DNA of 64,000 nt from Chinchilla lanigera (taxonomy: Eukaryota; Chordata; Mammalia; Rodentia; Chinchillidae). The notes beneath the pieces were generated by a model that worked only from the letters and a program-made list of their open reading frames with translations, searched no databases and had not been told where the DNA came from. The stretch's first letter is position 1. Each line of letters opens with the position of its first letter. Below are positions 1-10,006 of this stretch, one piece after another. A program made the position numbers and the translations under genes. The DNA is taken from assembly GCF_000276665.1 (NCBI RefSeq), contig NW_004955418.1:595211-659210 (forward strand). The letters run 5' to 3'.

Positions 1-127
1 TCTTGCTATGCAGTTCAGGCTAGCCTTGAGCACACTTTGTAGCCCAGGCTGGTCTCAAACTTGCAACGATCCTCCTGCCTCAGCCTCTGGAGTGCTGGGA
101 TTACAGGCGCGCGTCACCACGCCCAGC
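1..127 (-). repeat. B1 SINE, 3' part cut by the window edge
   Basis: 7SL-derived B1 text read on the minus strand: GTAGCCCAGGCTGG, CTCCTGCCTCAGCCTC and GTGCTGGGATTACAGGC blocks in order, ending in ACGCCCAGC. The tail side lies outside the window. Confidence 0.93.
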
Positions 128-349
128 ATCCTTCCTTTATTTAAAAGAAAAAAGAAAGAAAAAAGCAGTTTCCCATTCTCCATATGCTACATTTCCATAT
201 GCTACATTTTCCTTTCCAGCTTGCAGTCCTCTATTATACTTTTTTTTGCTTGCTTGCTCATGGCTTGTTCCCTGTGTTAAGATGAAGATTCCTGTTACCA
301 CATCCACAGACTAATCTGTACCCATTCTCTGACACGGCATCCATACTGT

Positions 350-2078
350 TTTGATAGGGGAATCATTTTTCCTGATAAAGACCAGCCTCTGCCTTGGTGC
401 TCTTTACCCATCCTTCTTGTTTTTAGAAGGGCTTCAGTTCTTCAGTGATTCTCTTTTTCCCCACAACAATCTCTACCTTTCCATTGGGACATTTGAATTA
501 CCACACAAAGACACTCCAGCAACTCCCACATATTCTATTTTAATAAAAACCTCCCTTGATTCTACCTCTTGCACCCCCACCTAGTGCTCCATTCTCTATT
601 CCTCTGCACAGCAAAAAAACTTTTTGAAAAAGTTGTTTACATTGGTTGTCATCACTTCCTCACCTCTCACTGAGTCCACTCTGGCTTCCACTTCCTCCCA
701 AGCCATCAGTCCCCTGAAACAGCTGTAGTCAAGGTCATCAGTGACCTACATGTAGTTGAAGTGCACTGCTGCTTTTCATCTTACTCTGCCTCTTACAAGC
801 GTTGTACACAGCTGACCGAGCTCTTTGAAAAATGCTTTCTTCTCTTGGTTCCTGTGACACTATTCTCTGTCTCCTTCCCAAATCCTCTTCCACTCACGCT
901 CCAGAAGCCGGCTATGCTCTAGACCTGCACCGTCCACATGGAGCTACTGAGCACGTGAAATGCAGCTTGAATGAAATGAGACACTGCAAGTGTAAAGAAC
1001 ACTCGATTTCAAAGGCTCAGTATAAGAGAAAGAATGTGAAGTATCTCATTAATGACTTTTATAGGAGTTCATGTTCCAGTGACAGTATTTTAGATATATT
1101 TGGTCATTAAAGTTAATTTCAGCTGTCTTTCTTTACTTTTTAAATGTGGCTACTAGTTTAAAATTACATACAGTTCACAAGTGTGGCCATACATATTTCC
1201 ATGAACAGTGCTGTTCTAGGCTCTCATTTCTATCAACCTGCTCCTGTCCTCATCTTACCTAGTTCCATGGTTTAAAATGCCAGCTATATGCTGATGCTCA
1301 AATTCAGATCTTGGACCTCTCTTTGAAGTCCAGACAACCTGCCCAGCTGGTACTTGGATTTACATCTACATCTCTGCATCAATATGTCATAAAGGGAATT
1401 TCTCTTTCTTCCAGCCCTTATGTTATGTTACTCTGAGTCTCCCATCTCTGTCAACAGTGCCATTATCTGGCCATTTGCCCTGCCACTACTCAACTCCAGG
1501 CTGTGTCACCTCTCACCTTGACTACTGGAACAGCTTCCTGACTAGCCTCTTTGATTCCACTGTTCTACCATGATAGTCACTGGTTTTTATCTCAGAGTGA
1601 TCTTAAAGAAAAACAAACCCACCAGATCATGTCACTCCTTTATTTAAACCCTCCCCTGACTCCCCACTCGCTTAGAATAAAACCCATACCCACCATATCT
1701 CAACCAGCACAGCATGAGCTGATCACTGCTTACTTCACAAAGCTCATCCTGCACCACTGTTCTTCTTTGTTCTAACAGTCTCTGACCTCTCTGACCTTCC
1801 TTCTGTGCTTTGATCAAGTCAGGCTTTTTCTCGTCTCTGGTCCTGAGTGTGGTTTGCTTCACTATGCCTCCGGTGCTCTGCCCAGAGTCCTGTGTGGCTG
1901 ATTCTTCTTCATTCTACAGGTCTTAGCTCAAACCTTGCCTCCTTTCAGAGACCATCCTTGCATGCAGTGACCTCTCCTAGTCATTTTCAGTTCAATCACT
2001 CTCATTCTTTCACTGAAACGTTTCTTCTTTGTTTCCTTTTTAGCATCTGGCTCTCATTAAGAGTGCAAACTCTTTAAA
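350..2078 (+). repeat. Decayed L2 LINE 3' region, split by a hAT-like element
   Basis: Blocks typical of L2 ORF2 and its 3' end are recognisable: GTCAAGGTCATCAGTGACCT (near 729), the ACTACTGGAACAGC block (near 1521), CAGATCATGTCACTCC (near 1623) with CCCCACTCGCTTAGAATAAA following, and GGTCTTAGCTCAAACCTTGCC (near 1919). Many stops; no functional ORF. The match is interrupted at about 920-1213. Confidence 0.75.
921..1213. mobile_element. hAT-like non-autonomous DNA transposon inside the L2
   Basis: The segment starts near CTGCACCGTCCACATGG and ends with the approximate inverted complement CCATGAACAGTGCTG. It contains AAATGTGGCTACTAG and GAGCACGTGAAATGC blocks known from a common mammalian hAT-Charlie-type MER family; I am not sure of the family name. 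Flanking GCTCTAGA and GTTCTAGG resemble a degraded 8-bp target duplication, which is the hAT size. Confidence 0.6.
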
Positions 2079-2088
2079 AGCAAAGATT

Positions 2089-2241
2089 GTTGGGCGTGGT
2101 GGCACGTGCCTGTAATCCCAGCACTCCCGAGGCTGAGGCAGGAGGATCGTTGCAAGTTCAAGGCCAGCCTGAGCTACAAAGTAAGCTCAAGGCCAGCCTG
2201 AACTGCATAGCGAGACCCTGTCTCAAAAAGAAAAAAAGAAG
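2089..2241 (+). repeat. B1 SINE with 10-bp target duplication
   Basis: Complete B1: GGGCGTGGTGGCACG start, internal duplicated arms (GGCCAGCCTGAGCTACAAAG and GGCCAGCCTGAACTGCATAG), A-rich tail. Flanked by AGCAAAGATT at 2079-2088 and 2242-2251. Confidence 0.95.
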
Positions 2242-2371
2242 AGCAAAGATTTACATGTCTTATTTGCCCTGAATTTTCAGTATCTGCTATGAAACTTGAT
2301 CTGGAGTAGACCTACAAGTAGTTTTGAATAATAAGTTCCAAAATAAGTAGTAATCAAATGGATTTTTAAAA

Positions 2372-2477
2372 TAAACAATTTATTTGTTATTTTAATGGCT
2401 TTTTATTCCTGGGGATTGAACCCAGGGCCTTGAGCATGCTGGATAAGTGTTCTACAACTGAGCTACATCCTCAGCCC
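2372..2477 (-). repeat. ID SINE, minus strand
   Basis: tRNA-derived ID head reads on the minus strand (GGGCTGAGGATGTAGCTCAG). An 18-bp target duplication TCAAATGGATTTTTAAAA flanks it at 2354-2371 and 2478-2495. Confidence 0.9.
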
Positions 2478-2499
2478 TCAAATGGATTTTTAAAAAAGA

Positions 2500-2620
2500 A
2501 TGGCTGGTTATGGTGCCTCCCAGCATTTGGGAGGCTGAGGCAGGAGGATCGCTATGAATTTGAGGCCAGCCTGGATTGCATAGTGAGTTTAAGGCCAGCT
2601 TGAATTACCTAATTAGACCC
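2500..2620 (+). repeat. B1 SINE, 5' portion; its tail is displaced to 3290-3310 by an LTR
   Basis: Diverged B1 (TTTGGGAGGCTGAGGCAGGA, GAGGCCAGCCTGGATTGCAT) that stops at AATTAGACCC. The missing end (GACCTTATCCCAAAAAG, equivalent to B1 GACCCTGTCTCAAAAAG) resumes after the LTR at 3290. The B1 is therefore older than the LTR. Confidence 0.88.
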
Positions 2621-3289
2621 TGTGATGGATTAACTAATGCCCAGCTGAAATAAATCAGCATGATGCTGGATGTGAAAGGCTCACCGGAGGATTGTTGCCA
2701 ACAGCATAAAAGCAGAACTGGAGGGGAAGATGTGCTGTTGATTCTCCTGGAGAAGCTTGTCACGCTGGTTTTCCTGATATGAACTCGGCTGTGCTCATCA
2801 TCAGACAAGCTTGGGACCTTGCTGTTACTGAGGATGGCTGTGGTTCTTTTCAGGAGAGCTCTCGTCCTTATCTTTTTTTTTTTTTTTTTGGTCCTGGTTC
2901 TGGTCCTTATCTTAAGTGTCACTTCCCGGCTCCAGTACAGATCTCTCAGCCTGCTGACACAGATCCTTCATCACACTGGTTCAGACTTTCTAGCTTCTAC
3001 CACTGACCTTTGGGCCTTCCTGGTGCAGATCCTTGATACAGACTTGTATGAGACATTGTCGTGGGCTCTAGGCCTCCAGCTGGACCTATGGAGCACGCTA
3101 CCATGGGCTTTAGGTCTTCAGCTAGACTCGTGCAGGACATTGCCATGGGATTCAGGCCCTCAGCTAGATTCTTTGAATAGATGTCTTGTACTCTTCTGCA
3201 TTTGACTTTTTGGGTGAATATTATAAAATAATCCTATAAATTATGTGTCCTATATTAAATCTATTCCCTTGCAAACCCTGACTACAACA
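2621..3289 (+). mobile_element. Unfamiliar solo LTR, copy A
   Basis: 669 bp from TGTGATGG to CTACAACA, so it has the TG...CA ends of a retroviral LTR. It is flanked by GACCC (2616-2620) and GACCT (3290-3294), a 5-bp target duplication with one mismatch. It has a TATA-like AGCATAAAAGCAG near 2703 and an AT-rich possible polyadenylation region near 3220. About 59% of the way in, 45-bp-scale imperfect repeats start (ATGGGCTTTAGGTCTTCAGC type, 3050-3180). I do not recognise the family. Homologous to 49863-50847 in opposite orientation. No internal retroviral genes adjoin it. Confidence 0.85.
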
Positions 3290-3324
3290 GACCTTATCCC
3301 AAAAAGCAAGCTATAGTAATAAAA

Positions 3325-3480
3325 AAAATTTTTTTTGTCTTTTTGAGACAGGATCTCACTATGCAGTTCAGGTTGGCTTTGAGCTCACTTTGTAGCCCAG
3401 GCTGACCTCGAACTCACAACAATCCTCCTGCCTCAGCCTCCCAAGTGCTGGGATTATAGGTGTGTGCCACCATGCCTGGC
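3325..3480 (-). repeat. B1 SINE, minus strand, 10-bp target duplication
   Basis: Complete B1 from T-rich tail to ACCATGCCTGGC. AGTAATAAAA occurs at 3315-3324 and 3481-3490. Confidence 0.95.
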
Positions 3481-3522
3481 AGTAATAAAATTTTTAAAAG
3501 AATGAATAAAAATATTTTTGGA

Positions 3523-3636
3523 GGGGCTGGGGATTTAGCTCAGCAGCAAAGCGCCTGCCTGGCAAGCGGAAGGTCATGAGTTCGGTTCCCGGTACCAGAG
3601 AAAAACCAAAAAAAAAAAACAAACAAACAAAAAAAA
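3523..3636 (+). repeat. ID SINE, young subfamily
   Basis: GGGGCTGGGGATTTAGCTCA head, GAGTTCGGTTCCCGGTACCA B-box side, A-rich (AAAC) tail. Target duplication ATTTTTGGA at 3514-3522 and 3637-3645. Confidence 0.95.
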
Positions 3637-3645
3637 ATTTTTGGA

Positions 3646-4845
3646 AAGAATAGATTCATTTTAGAATCAATAGATTTATTTTGGAATGGATAATATGAAA
3701 TGCCTTAGAAACTTAAGCACAGCTTAAAGAGTTATGCATTAGGCCCTGACAGATATTAATCGCTTTGTGCGACTGAGTTTATTCTAAGGCAAATACTGAG
3801 GAGGACGCAGCATTGCAGAGCACACAGGCTCTGCTCTTAGACCTGGGAGGGCTGAGGAGATAACTTGACAGGGTCTCTGAGAAGGAAAGGAGAGGAGAAA
3901 GGTTGAGGAGTTTGTGTGTGTTGGAGGAAGTCAACAGTTGAAGTCAATAGAAGGTGTTGGCTCAACAGGTAAAAGCTTACCTGACTAATTTTGTCTGGGT
4001 TTTTGCTATAGTGGGAACCATAGCTATTAATTCTTTAGCATCTAGTTCAGTGCTGTCCAGGACAGATACATGCTTTTTTGGTGGAATTAATAAATAAATT
4101 TATAAATTGTAATGAAAATTTAAGAAAGGTAAAGTCTTAAAATTATTTATTTATTTATTTTAAATTATTGATTTTAGATAATATTGAAAGTATCTAGGAA
4201 GCAAATGAGAAAGAACGTATACAACTGAAACATAAGAGGAAGAAACACACTTGATTTGGGTACTCAAAGATGCACTAGACTGAGGATTTGGGAATAAGAG
4301 AATAATTTCTTCTTGTCCTGCTTCACACCCCCAGAGTTGAATCAACCTTAGAGTTCCTGTTGACCTCAGGAGAGGACTCCTAATACACAAATCAGGAAAC
4401 CAGAGTGAAAGGGGTGGAATCTTTGCAAGTTAAACAGTGAAAACCCCATCTCATTTCTTTCCCCACCCAAATTAGATGTGCTGTAACATGCAAAAGAAAA
4501 CTAATGATGGTGTCAAGCATGAATGTATAATCCACTTGTCATAATACAAGATGGATACATATGTATCCAGACTGTCTTATGCTGTGGTCTACTTTAGGGA
4601 GTTTCTGAGTTTGAATCTAAAAGTGATATCTGGAAAAGAGATAATAATTTTTGCTCACATAGCACTTTTCATCCAAAAGTCTCAAAGCACTGTACAAAGA
4701 ACTAAGTATTAATATCCCAGATGGAGCAATGCAGACAGAAGGCCTGCTGCCCTTTTCAGCACAGGGGAGTGGGAGCCTCTGGACTCTGCACACAGCCTTA
4801 GACTATAAATTAGTCAATCATGACCTCTTACCTCCCACTCTCCAA
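3646..4845. other. Intergenic stretch with no identified gene
   Basis: AT-rich unique-looking DNA. Only short TTTA-type low-complexity (4138-4165) stands out. No ORF has coding character. Confidence 0.6.
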
Positions 4846-4847
4846 CC

Positions 4848-5026
4848 CCATTACTGTTGACTGAATCCAAGGCCTGTGTGCTGAGTGGCATCCTCAGCCC
4901 TCGGCCCTTTTATTTTGAAACAGGTTCTTGCTAAAATGCCCAGGCTGAACTCAAACTTGTGATCCTCTTGCTTCAGCCTCCAAGAATATTAGGGTTAGAG
5001 ATATGCACTACTATGCACAGCTATGG
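4848..5026 (-). repeat. B4-like SINE (ID-B1 fusion), minus strand
   Basis: A degraded ID half (CAAGGCCTGTGTGCTGAGTG, CCTCAGCCCTCGGCCC) is followed directly by a B1-like half (TTGAAACAGGTTCTTGC, TGATCCTCTTGCTTCAGCCTC). This fused order is that of the B4 family. Confidence 0.75.
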
Positions 5027-5169
5027 AGAACCTTTTTTGATTGGGAACTGGGAGTACTAATAATGAGAGGTTTTAAAAGTAAAGCAGAATACCTTGAGAA
5101 TTTTAGCATGCATCCTAAACCTATAAAAAATGGGCACTTCTGAAACTTAAATTTTGGCTTAAAGTGTGG

Positions 5170-5176
<7 letters not shown>

Positions 5177-5201
<25 letters not shown>

Positions 5202-5346
5202 GCTCTTTTTGAGACAGGGTCTCACTATGCAGGTCAGGCTGGACTTGAGCTCACTTTGTAGCCCAGGCTGGTCTCGAACTAGCAGTGATCCTCCTGCCTC
5301 AGCCTCTGGAGTGCTGGGATTACAGGCGTGCACCACCACACCTGGC
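5177..5346 (-). repeat. B1 SINE, minus strand, 15-bp target duplication
   Basis: Long poly-T (A tail on the minus strand), then a complete B1. AAGTGTGGCTTTTTT flanks it at 5162-5176 and 5347-5361. Confidence 0.95.
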
Positions 5347-5439
5347 AAGTGTGGCTTTTTTAAAATAAGAAAGATGGTTATTACAATCAGACTAATAATG
5401 GTTAACATGCTAAACGTTATTCTCAGTGGGTGAACTATA

Positions 5440-5565
5440 TCATTTTATTTAAGATTTACAACAAGTTTAACGAGGTAGGAACTATTACCACTTTACAGTC
5501 AAGGAAACTGAGTGAAGAGAAGTTAAGCAACTGGGCCAAGTGTCAGTTAAGCAGGCGGTTCAGCT
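5440..5565 (-). repeat. MIR SINE fragment
   Basis: MIR core read in reverse: AACGAGGTAGGAACTATTAC, TTTACAGTCAAGGAAACTGA, AGTTAAGCAACTGGGCCAAG. Confidence 0.8.
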
Positions 5566-5604
5566 GGAATTGGGACGTAGACGCTCTGACATCATCACCC
5601 TTGC

Positions 5605-5795
5605 TTTTGGGCCATTACTCTGTGCCAGACACTGTGCAAAACATTCCAAATGAAATATCTCATTTAATCCTCACCAAACTCACAAGAAGTAGGTATACTA
5701 TATCCTAATTTTACTGGGGAGGAAAACAAAGGCTTAGAGGCAGAGTGGCTCGCCCAAGCTCCTATGCCAGGAAGGAGCAGAGCCAGGATTTTGAA
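5605..5795 (-). repeat. MIR SINE fragment
   Basis: A second MIR in reverse: CTCTGTGCCAGACACTGTGC, ATCTCATTTAATCCTCACC, AGAGCCAGGATTTTGAA. Confidence 0.82.
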
Positions 5796-5814
5796 AATGA
5801 GATAAAAGAGCACC

Positions 5815-5965
5815 AGGCAAGGGGTCAGGGGCTTAGGCCTGCACCTGCCTCTCGCTCAGCCATGTGACTTTGAGCCAGTCACTGAATTTCCACTGTCTGC
5901 ACGTTTTCCTCTGTGAAAAGGAGGGCATCGATAACGTGGATACTGAAGTTCTTCCTGGTGCTAAA
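5815..5965 (+). repeat. MIR SINE fragment, forward
   Basis: CCATGTGACTTTGAGCCAGT and TTTTCCTCTGTGAAAAGGAG follow the MIR forward consensus. It is the third MIR in 550 bp, with opposite orientation to the two before it. Confidence 0.7.
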
Positions 5966-6810
5966 ATTCTGAGGCTCAATATCTGTTTCCTCTTTAGTCC
6001 CTTGTTTGACAATCCTTAGAGGAAAAGAAATTAACCACACAGAACCTGCAAGCCAAATTTAGAAAACAGATCTTAAAAGGAGAAAATAATAAGTTTACAA
6101 AATGGCTTTATTTAGAAAGTAAGACTGCCCTGCCAAGCATCTGGCTTGGTTTGTGAGACTCCGTGACCAGACGCAAGTCACACAGCTCTCCATCCCCAGC
6201 CAGTGCCCCCAGGGCCCGAGAGTCAGGGAAGCTGCTCTGGGGTCCTTTCTGGCCTGCGGAGCTGGCTGGAGCTGGAAGAAGCCCACCGCATGTGGGAGGG
6301 ATCTGAGAGAAGAAACCAGGCGTTTCGTGTGGGTGTTCTATCTTGAATTCAGAATGTCTATACCATTCTGTCTACTTCTGTTTTTGTTCTTAGTGATGCT
6401 TGTGCAGTGACAAAGTTCACCGCTGCCATGAACCCCCACACGCAGCCATGTTGTCATGACCAGTGGCTTCCACGTCTCTTAGTGATTCTGTTAAAAAATG
6501 TGAACCTGAGTTTGTGAGACATCTTGGCTCAGAGAAAGCTACCTGTAGTTTTGGCATCATGAGAAAGTCACTTAAATTCTGTTAGTATCCCCGTTTCCCA
6601 TGTATTTTTGTAAAATTATGCTTATGTTACTTGCTGTCTGCTGTTACGAACTGCAGATCATGGGATATTTGTGGAAGTAGTTTGTAGAGATTGAGACCTC
6701 TCAAGTGACAATGGCAATGAGACGAAGCGAATGCCTATCACCCACACACCCGATGGTGCTGTGCACAAGGGGGGTGATTTGGCAACAGGCAGGCAAAAGT
6801 CTGGACTTTT
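5966..6810. other. Intergenic stretch, nothing identified
   Basis: No repeat that I can name, no RNA gene, and ORFs on both strands lack recognisable domains. Confidence 0.55.
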
Positions 6811-6814
6811 CCTG

Positions 6815-6940
6815 TCATTCAGGCAAGTTATTAAATCTCTGCAAGTCTTTTCAATTTGTAAAATGTAAACTGTAAATAATAAACATGAAGCTCCTGACAC
6901 AGAATAAGCCATTATTAAGGAGCAGTTATTAGCATTTTAA
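6815..6940 (+). repeat. MIR SINE fragment
   Basis: GGCAAGTTATTAAATCTCTG, TTTGTAAAATGTAAACTG and TCCTGACACAGAATAAGCC follow the forward MIR order. Confidence 0.7.
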
Positions 6941-7101
6941 TTATCACTTATTGAATGATAGTACAGAATTAAGAGGTTCAGAATATTAGGTTTTATTTTC
7001 TAAGATATACATACGAATTCACTTAGAACTCCAGGAAAAGGCCAGAATGAAAGGGGGCTGTCCTCAGACACTAGCTACGCTGCTCTTCTATACTAAAGGG
7101 C

Positions 7102-7215
7102 AAGGGAGTTAAATTCACACCCAGCCGAGAGGCTGGAGCCAGAGAAGTGATGAGCCTGTGCTCTGGAGTCAAGCAGAGCTGGGTGTTCAACCAATTTTGT
7201 CACTTATTAGCTTTG
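7102..7215 (+). repeat. Inverted duplicate of 9111-9224 (114 bp, one mismatch)
   Basis: Reverse-complement comparison gives identity across 114 positions except one C/T difference (AGCCTGTG against AGCTTGTG). Part of it is MIR-derived. The MIR stops abruptly at CTTTG here, but continues normally at the 9111 copy, so this copy is the derived one. Confidence 0.9.
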
Positions 7216-7302
7216 TGTGATATGTATGAGGATAGGTGTGATATGTATGAGGATATACATACGAATTCACTTAGAATTATATATCCTCATACATATCACA
7301 CC
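7216..7302. repeat. Local tandem repeat plus perfect 22-bp hairpin
   Basis: TGTGATATGTATGAGGATA occurs at 7216-7234 and 7237-7255. The second copy forms the left arm (7235-7256) of a perfect 22-bp inverted repeat with 7281-7302, around a 24-base loop. The loop region contains a 25-bp exact copy (7252-7276) of 7004-7028. Confidence 0.93.
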
Positions 7303-7542
7303 TTGGGAAATCTGGAAAGGTGCCTTTTTTCCCTAAGTCCCTTTCTGGGACCTTCTGTGCCTGCAGGAGTTCTATCTAACCTTTGGCATCATTAAACTTA
7401 CACTTGCATTCTAAGACCTGAGGAGGACATAATTATAGAGAAATAATCCCCAATACTTTTTAGAAGGATTTCATTTTAAGGTAAAAATTATTTTTAAGAA
7501 ACCCCATATAATAATGGTTCTACTTTAAGTAGTTCTTGTTGG

Positions 7543-7592
7543 ACAAAATACCTAATAAAAATTCAACCACAAAATACCTAATAAAAATTCAA
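7543..7592 (+). repeat. Two-unit 26-bp tandem duplication
   Basis: ACAAAATACCTAATAAAA plus ATTCAA occurs at 7543-7566 and 7569-7592, with two bases between. Confidence 0.9.
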
Positions 7593-7621
7593 GTTCAAGG
7601 GTCCTCTCTTTAAAACATTTT

Positions 7622-7717
7622 TAGGGGGTGGGGGATGTGCTCAGCAGCACATGCACCCGCCTGGCAAATGCAAGGTCCCAAGTTGGATTCCCAGTACCCC
7701 CTAAAAAAATTAACTAA
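7622..7717 (+). repeat. ID SINE, diverged
   Basis: GGATGTGCTCAGCAGCACA and CGCCTGGCAAATGCAAGGTC follow the ID body, with an A/T-rich tail. Confidence 0.8.
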
Positions 7718-7884
7718 TTTTTTTTTTAAAATAGGTAGAACAAAATTCACAAGGTACAAAAAGAATATTGTGAAAGTATTCTTGCAGCCCATCCTTCAGT
7801 CTCAATTTCTGCTCTGTCCTTTCAAAGGTTATTTATGTCCTACAAATATTTGCATATTAATTTTTTTCTCCTAAAAAAATAAAA

Positions 7885-7976
7885 TAATAATTTTTTTCCC
7901 CTTACTGGGGCTTGAACTCCCCAGGGCCTCCTACCTGCTAGGCAAGTGCTGTACCACTGAGCTACACCCGCTGCCT
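7885..7976 (-). repeat. ID SINE, minus strand
   Basis: TTGAACTCCCCAGGGCCTCC and GCTGTACCACTGAGCTACA read as an ID in reverse. Confidence 0.82.
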
Positions 7977-8106
7977 TATATTTTGCTTTTATAACAAGAC
8001 AAAAATGATAGCATGTCTTACCATTCTTCTTCACCTTTTTTATTTAACAGTATTTTGTTTTAAAATGGATATACTCCTTAAGAGTGCATTTCATTTTGTT
8101 TGTTTT

Positions 8107-8197
8107 ATTTTGTTTTGTTTTGGGCTGTTATGGATTAAACCCAGGGCCTTGTGTGTGCTAGGCAAGCAGTCTACCACTGAGCTTTGTCCTTAGCCCT
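8107..8197 (-). repeat. ID SINE, minus strand
   Basis: GGATTAAACCCAGGGCCTTG and CTACCACTGAGCTTTGTCC are reverse ID text; adjoins the B4-like element that follows. Confidence 0.82.
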
Positions 8198-8202
8198 TGT
8201 TT

Positions 8203-8405
8203 TCTTTTTGGTGCTGGTGGTACTGGGGGTTGAAACAGGGCCTTCATACCGAGCTGTACCCCAACCCATTTTTAAATTTCATCTTTAAAATTTTGAAACA
8301 AGTACTCAATAAATTGCTAAGTTGTGTGGGCTGGGCTCAGACTTGTGATCCTCTTGCATCAGCCTCCTAGGGCTCTGGGATCACAAACCTGCAGTGCCAG
8401 TTCTA
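8203..8405 (-). repeat. B4-like SINE, minus strand
   Basis: An ID-type half (GGGGGTTGAAACAGGGCC, GAGCTGTACCCCAACCC) is joined to a B1-type half (TTGTGATCCTCTTGCATCAG, GGGCTCTGGGATCACA). Confidence 0.75.
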
Positions 8406-8417
8406 GTACCTGCCTTT

Positions 8418-8545
8418 TTGTTGTTGTTGTTTTGTTTTGTGTTTTGAGACAGGGTCTCGCTAAGGTTGTCCTTGAACTCTCTGTGTAGCCCAGGCTGGCC
8501 TCAAACTCACAGTAATCCTCCTGCCTCAGCCTCCTGAGTTCCTGT
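8418..8545 (-). repeat. B1 SINE, minus strand
   Basis: TTTTGAGACAGGGTCTCGCT, GTGTAGCCCAGGCTGGCCTC and CCTCCTGCCTCAGCCTCCTG in order; truncated at its B1 5' end. Confidence 0.88.
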
Positions 8546-8609
8546 ATTTTTTAATATACAGAGAATCCTCCATGCCACTTAGACAGTCTCAGTTCTTTGA
8601 CTGGGAATC

Positions 8610-8705
8610 ACTGACATAAGTTAATTAGCAATAATACTGAACATTAATTTTGGCCCTTATTCTGTGCCAGGCATTATTCTAAGCACTTTACACATCTCAC
8701 ATAAT
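8610..8705 (-). repeat. MIR SINE fragment
   Basis: CTGTGCCAGGCATTATTCTA and GCACTTTACACATCTCACAT read as MIR in reverse. Confidence 0.75.
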
Positions 8706-8995
8706 CTACATTCTTCTAGTTTCAGTTTAAATATTATCTCCAAGGAAGCCCTGCTTTATCCAAGTTGATCTCCCTTCCTCCCCGGCTATTATTTTCTATC
8801 ATTTCATCCTGTTGATTTCCTTCAGAATACTCACCAGTATAAGCAATTAGTTACCTATTTGCCTACTTGTTTACTGCTGCCTCCCCAACCAGAGTAGGAG
8901 CTTGGAGAGCAGGGACGGAGTCCCTTAGGCTTACTTCAGACACCAGCAAAAGTTTAGAGCCTTGGTGCTTAGTACAGAGGAATCCTGGGTTGGGT
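8706..8995 (+). repeat. L2 LINE 3' fragment
   Basis: TCTCCAAGGAAGCCCTGC and AGAGTAGGAGCTTGGAGAGC follow the order of the mammalian L2 3' end. Confidence 0.6.
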
Positions 8996-9049
8996 ATATA
9001 TTGAAAGTACATAATGAACAAAAATATCCAGTTTTCTGAGGTAGATCCT

Positions 9050-9224
9050 ATGATTTTTCTCTATTATTCTGATGAGGAAACTAAGATCTAGAGAATGAAT
9101 AGACTCACCCCAAAGCTAATAAGTGACAAAATTGGTTGAACACCCAGCTCTGCTTGACTCCAGAGCACAAGCTCATCACTTCTCTGGCTCCAGCCTCTCG
9201 GCTGGGTGTGAATTTAACTCCCTT
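9050..9224 (-). repeat. MIR SINE with the source copy of an inverted duplication
   Basis: Continuous reverse MIR text (GATGAGGAAACTAAGATC, then CTAATAAGTGACAAAATTGG and TGACTCCAGAGCACAAGC). 9111-9224 is the partner of 7102-7215. Confidence 0.8.
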
Positions 9225-10005
9225 TTTCTGTCTGGGACTTTCTTTTTCATTGAAATAACAGGGCAGAGTTAGTGATGTTTTGTGCTTTGTGAGATCTATG
9301 ATCTATGAAAATGAAAGGGGTTCAGTGAAAGGATGGACAAAGTTGACTTGATAACTTTAAGGCAGTCGATCTTTAGTTCTTTTCTTCCTTTTCTACTTCC
9401 TTCACTGAAGATTTGCTGGTCCTTGTTCTATGCCAGACATTGTGTTGGATGTAATTGGGATCCAAAGACTCGTCTGTCGGATGGGAGATGTGGGCACATA
9501 GACAGCTGCGTGAAGTACTGCATGAGGCAGTGCCATACTAGTATTATATGTGAGGCCTACAGTACCACATAGGAGGAAGGGGTTAATTCTGTCACATACA
9601 TGCATGATAATGGGCATGGTGGTGTTTGTGTAGGAAGTGAGAGATCAGATATGATGCTGAGCTGGCTCTTAGGGAAAGAATAATTTTCCACGTAACAAGG
9701 TGGACTTCCTAGACATGAATCATCACAAACAGAAGCACCCTAAGACACAGCACAATGAGCTGAAGAATGCCAGGATAGAAGGTTGAGCCCTCAGATACAG
9801 AACTGCCTAAATAAATAGAAGGAGCCTGCAAAGAGCCTTGCTGAGGAGTCTGGATTTCACTCCTGACAGGTGTGGCTTGAAAAATCACTCTGGTGGTGAC
9901 AGGACTGGAAGTGGTAAGCAATGAGGCAAAAGTGTGGCTACTAGTCAGGCTTTGCAGTTGTCCAGGTGACAGATGATGAGGACTTTGACTTGAGATATTT
10001 GCAGC
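9225..10005. other. Intergenic stretch upstream of NRG2, no gene identified
   Basis: TTCTATGCCAGACATTGTGT near 9427 hints at an old repeat. Otherwise unique-looking; no coding evidence. Confidence 0.5.
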
Positions 10006-10006
10006 A

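Noticed and set aside
2779..3205. Similar short ORFs in 2779-3006 and 50454-50672 as a conserved gene
   Set aside because: The similarity is explained by the two copies of the LTR; poly-T and indels break the frames and the LTR structure accounts for both.
3523..3600. tRNA gene
   Set aside because: The A- and B-box-like motifs belong to ID SINEs, which have A tails and target duplications and occur many times here.
5121..5433. ORFs with the ACNPSTPEAEAGGSL-type peptide here and elsewhere
   Set aside because: Translation of B1 SINEs; the same peptide recurs wherever a B1 lies.
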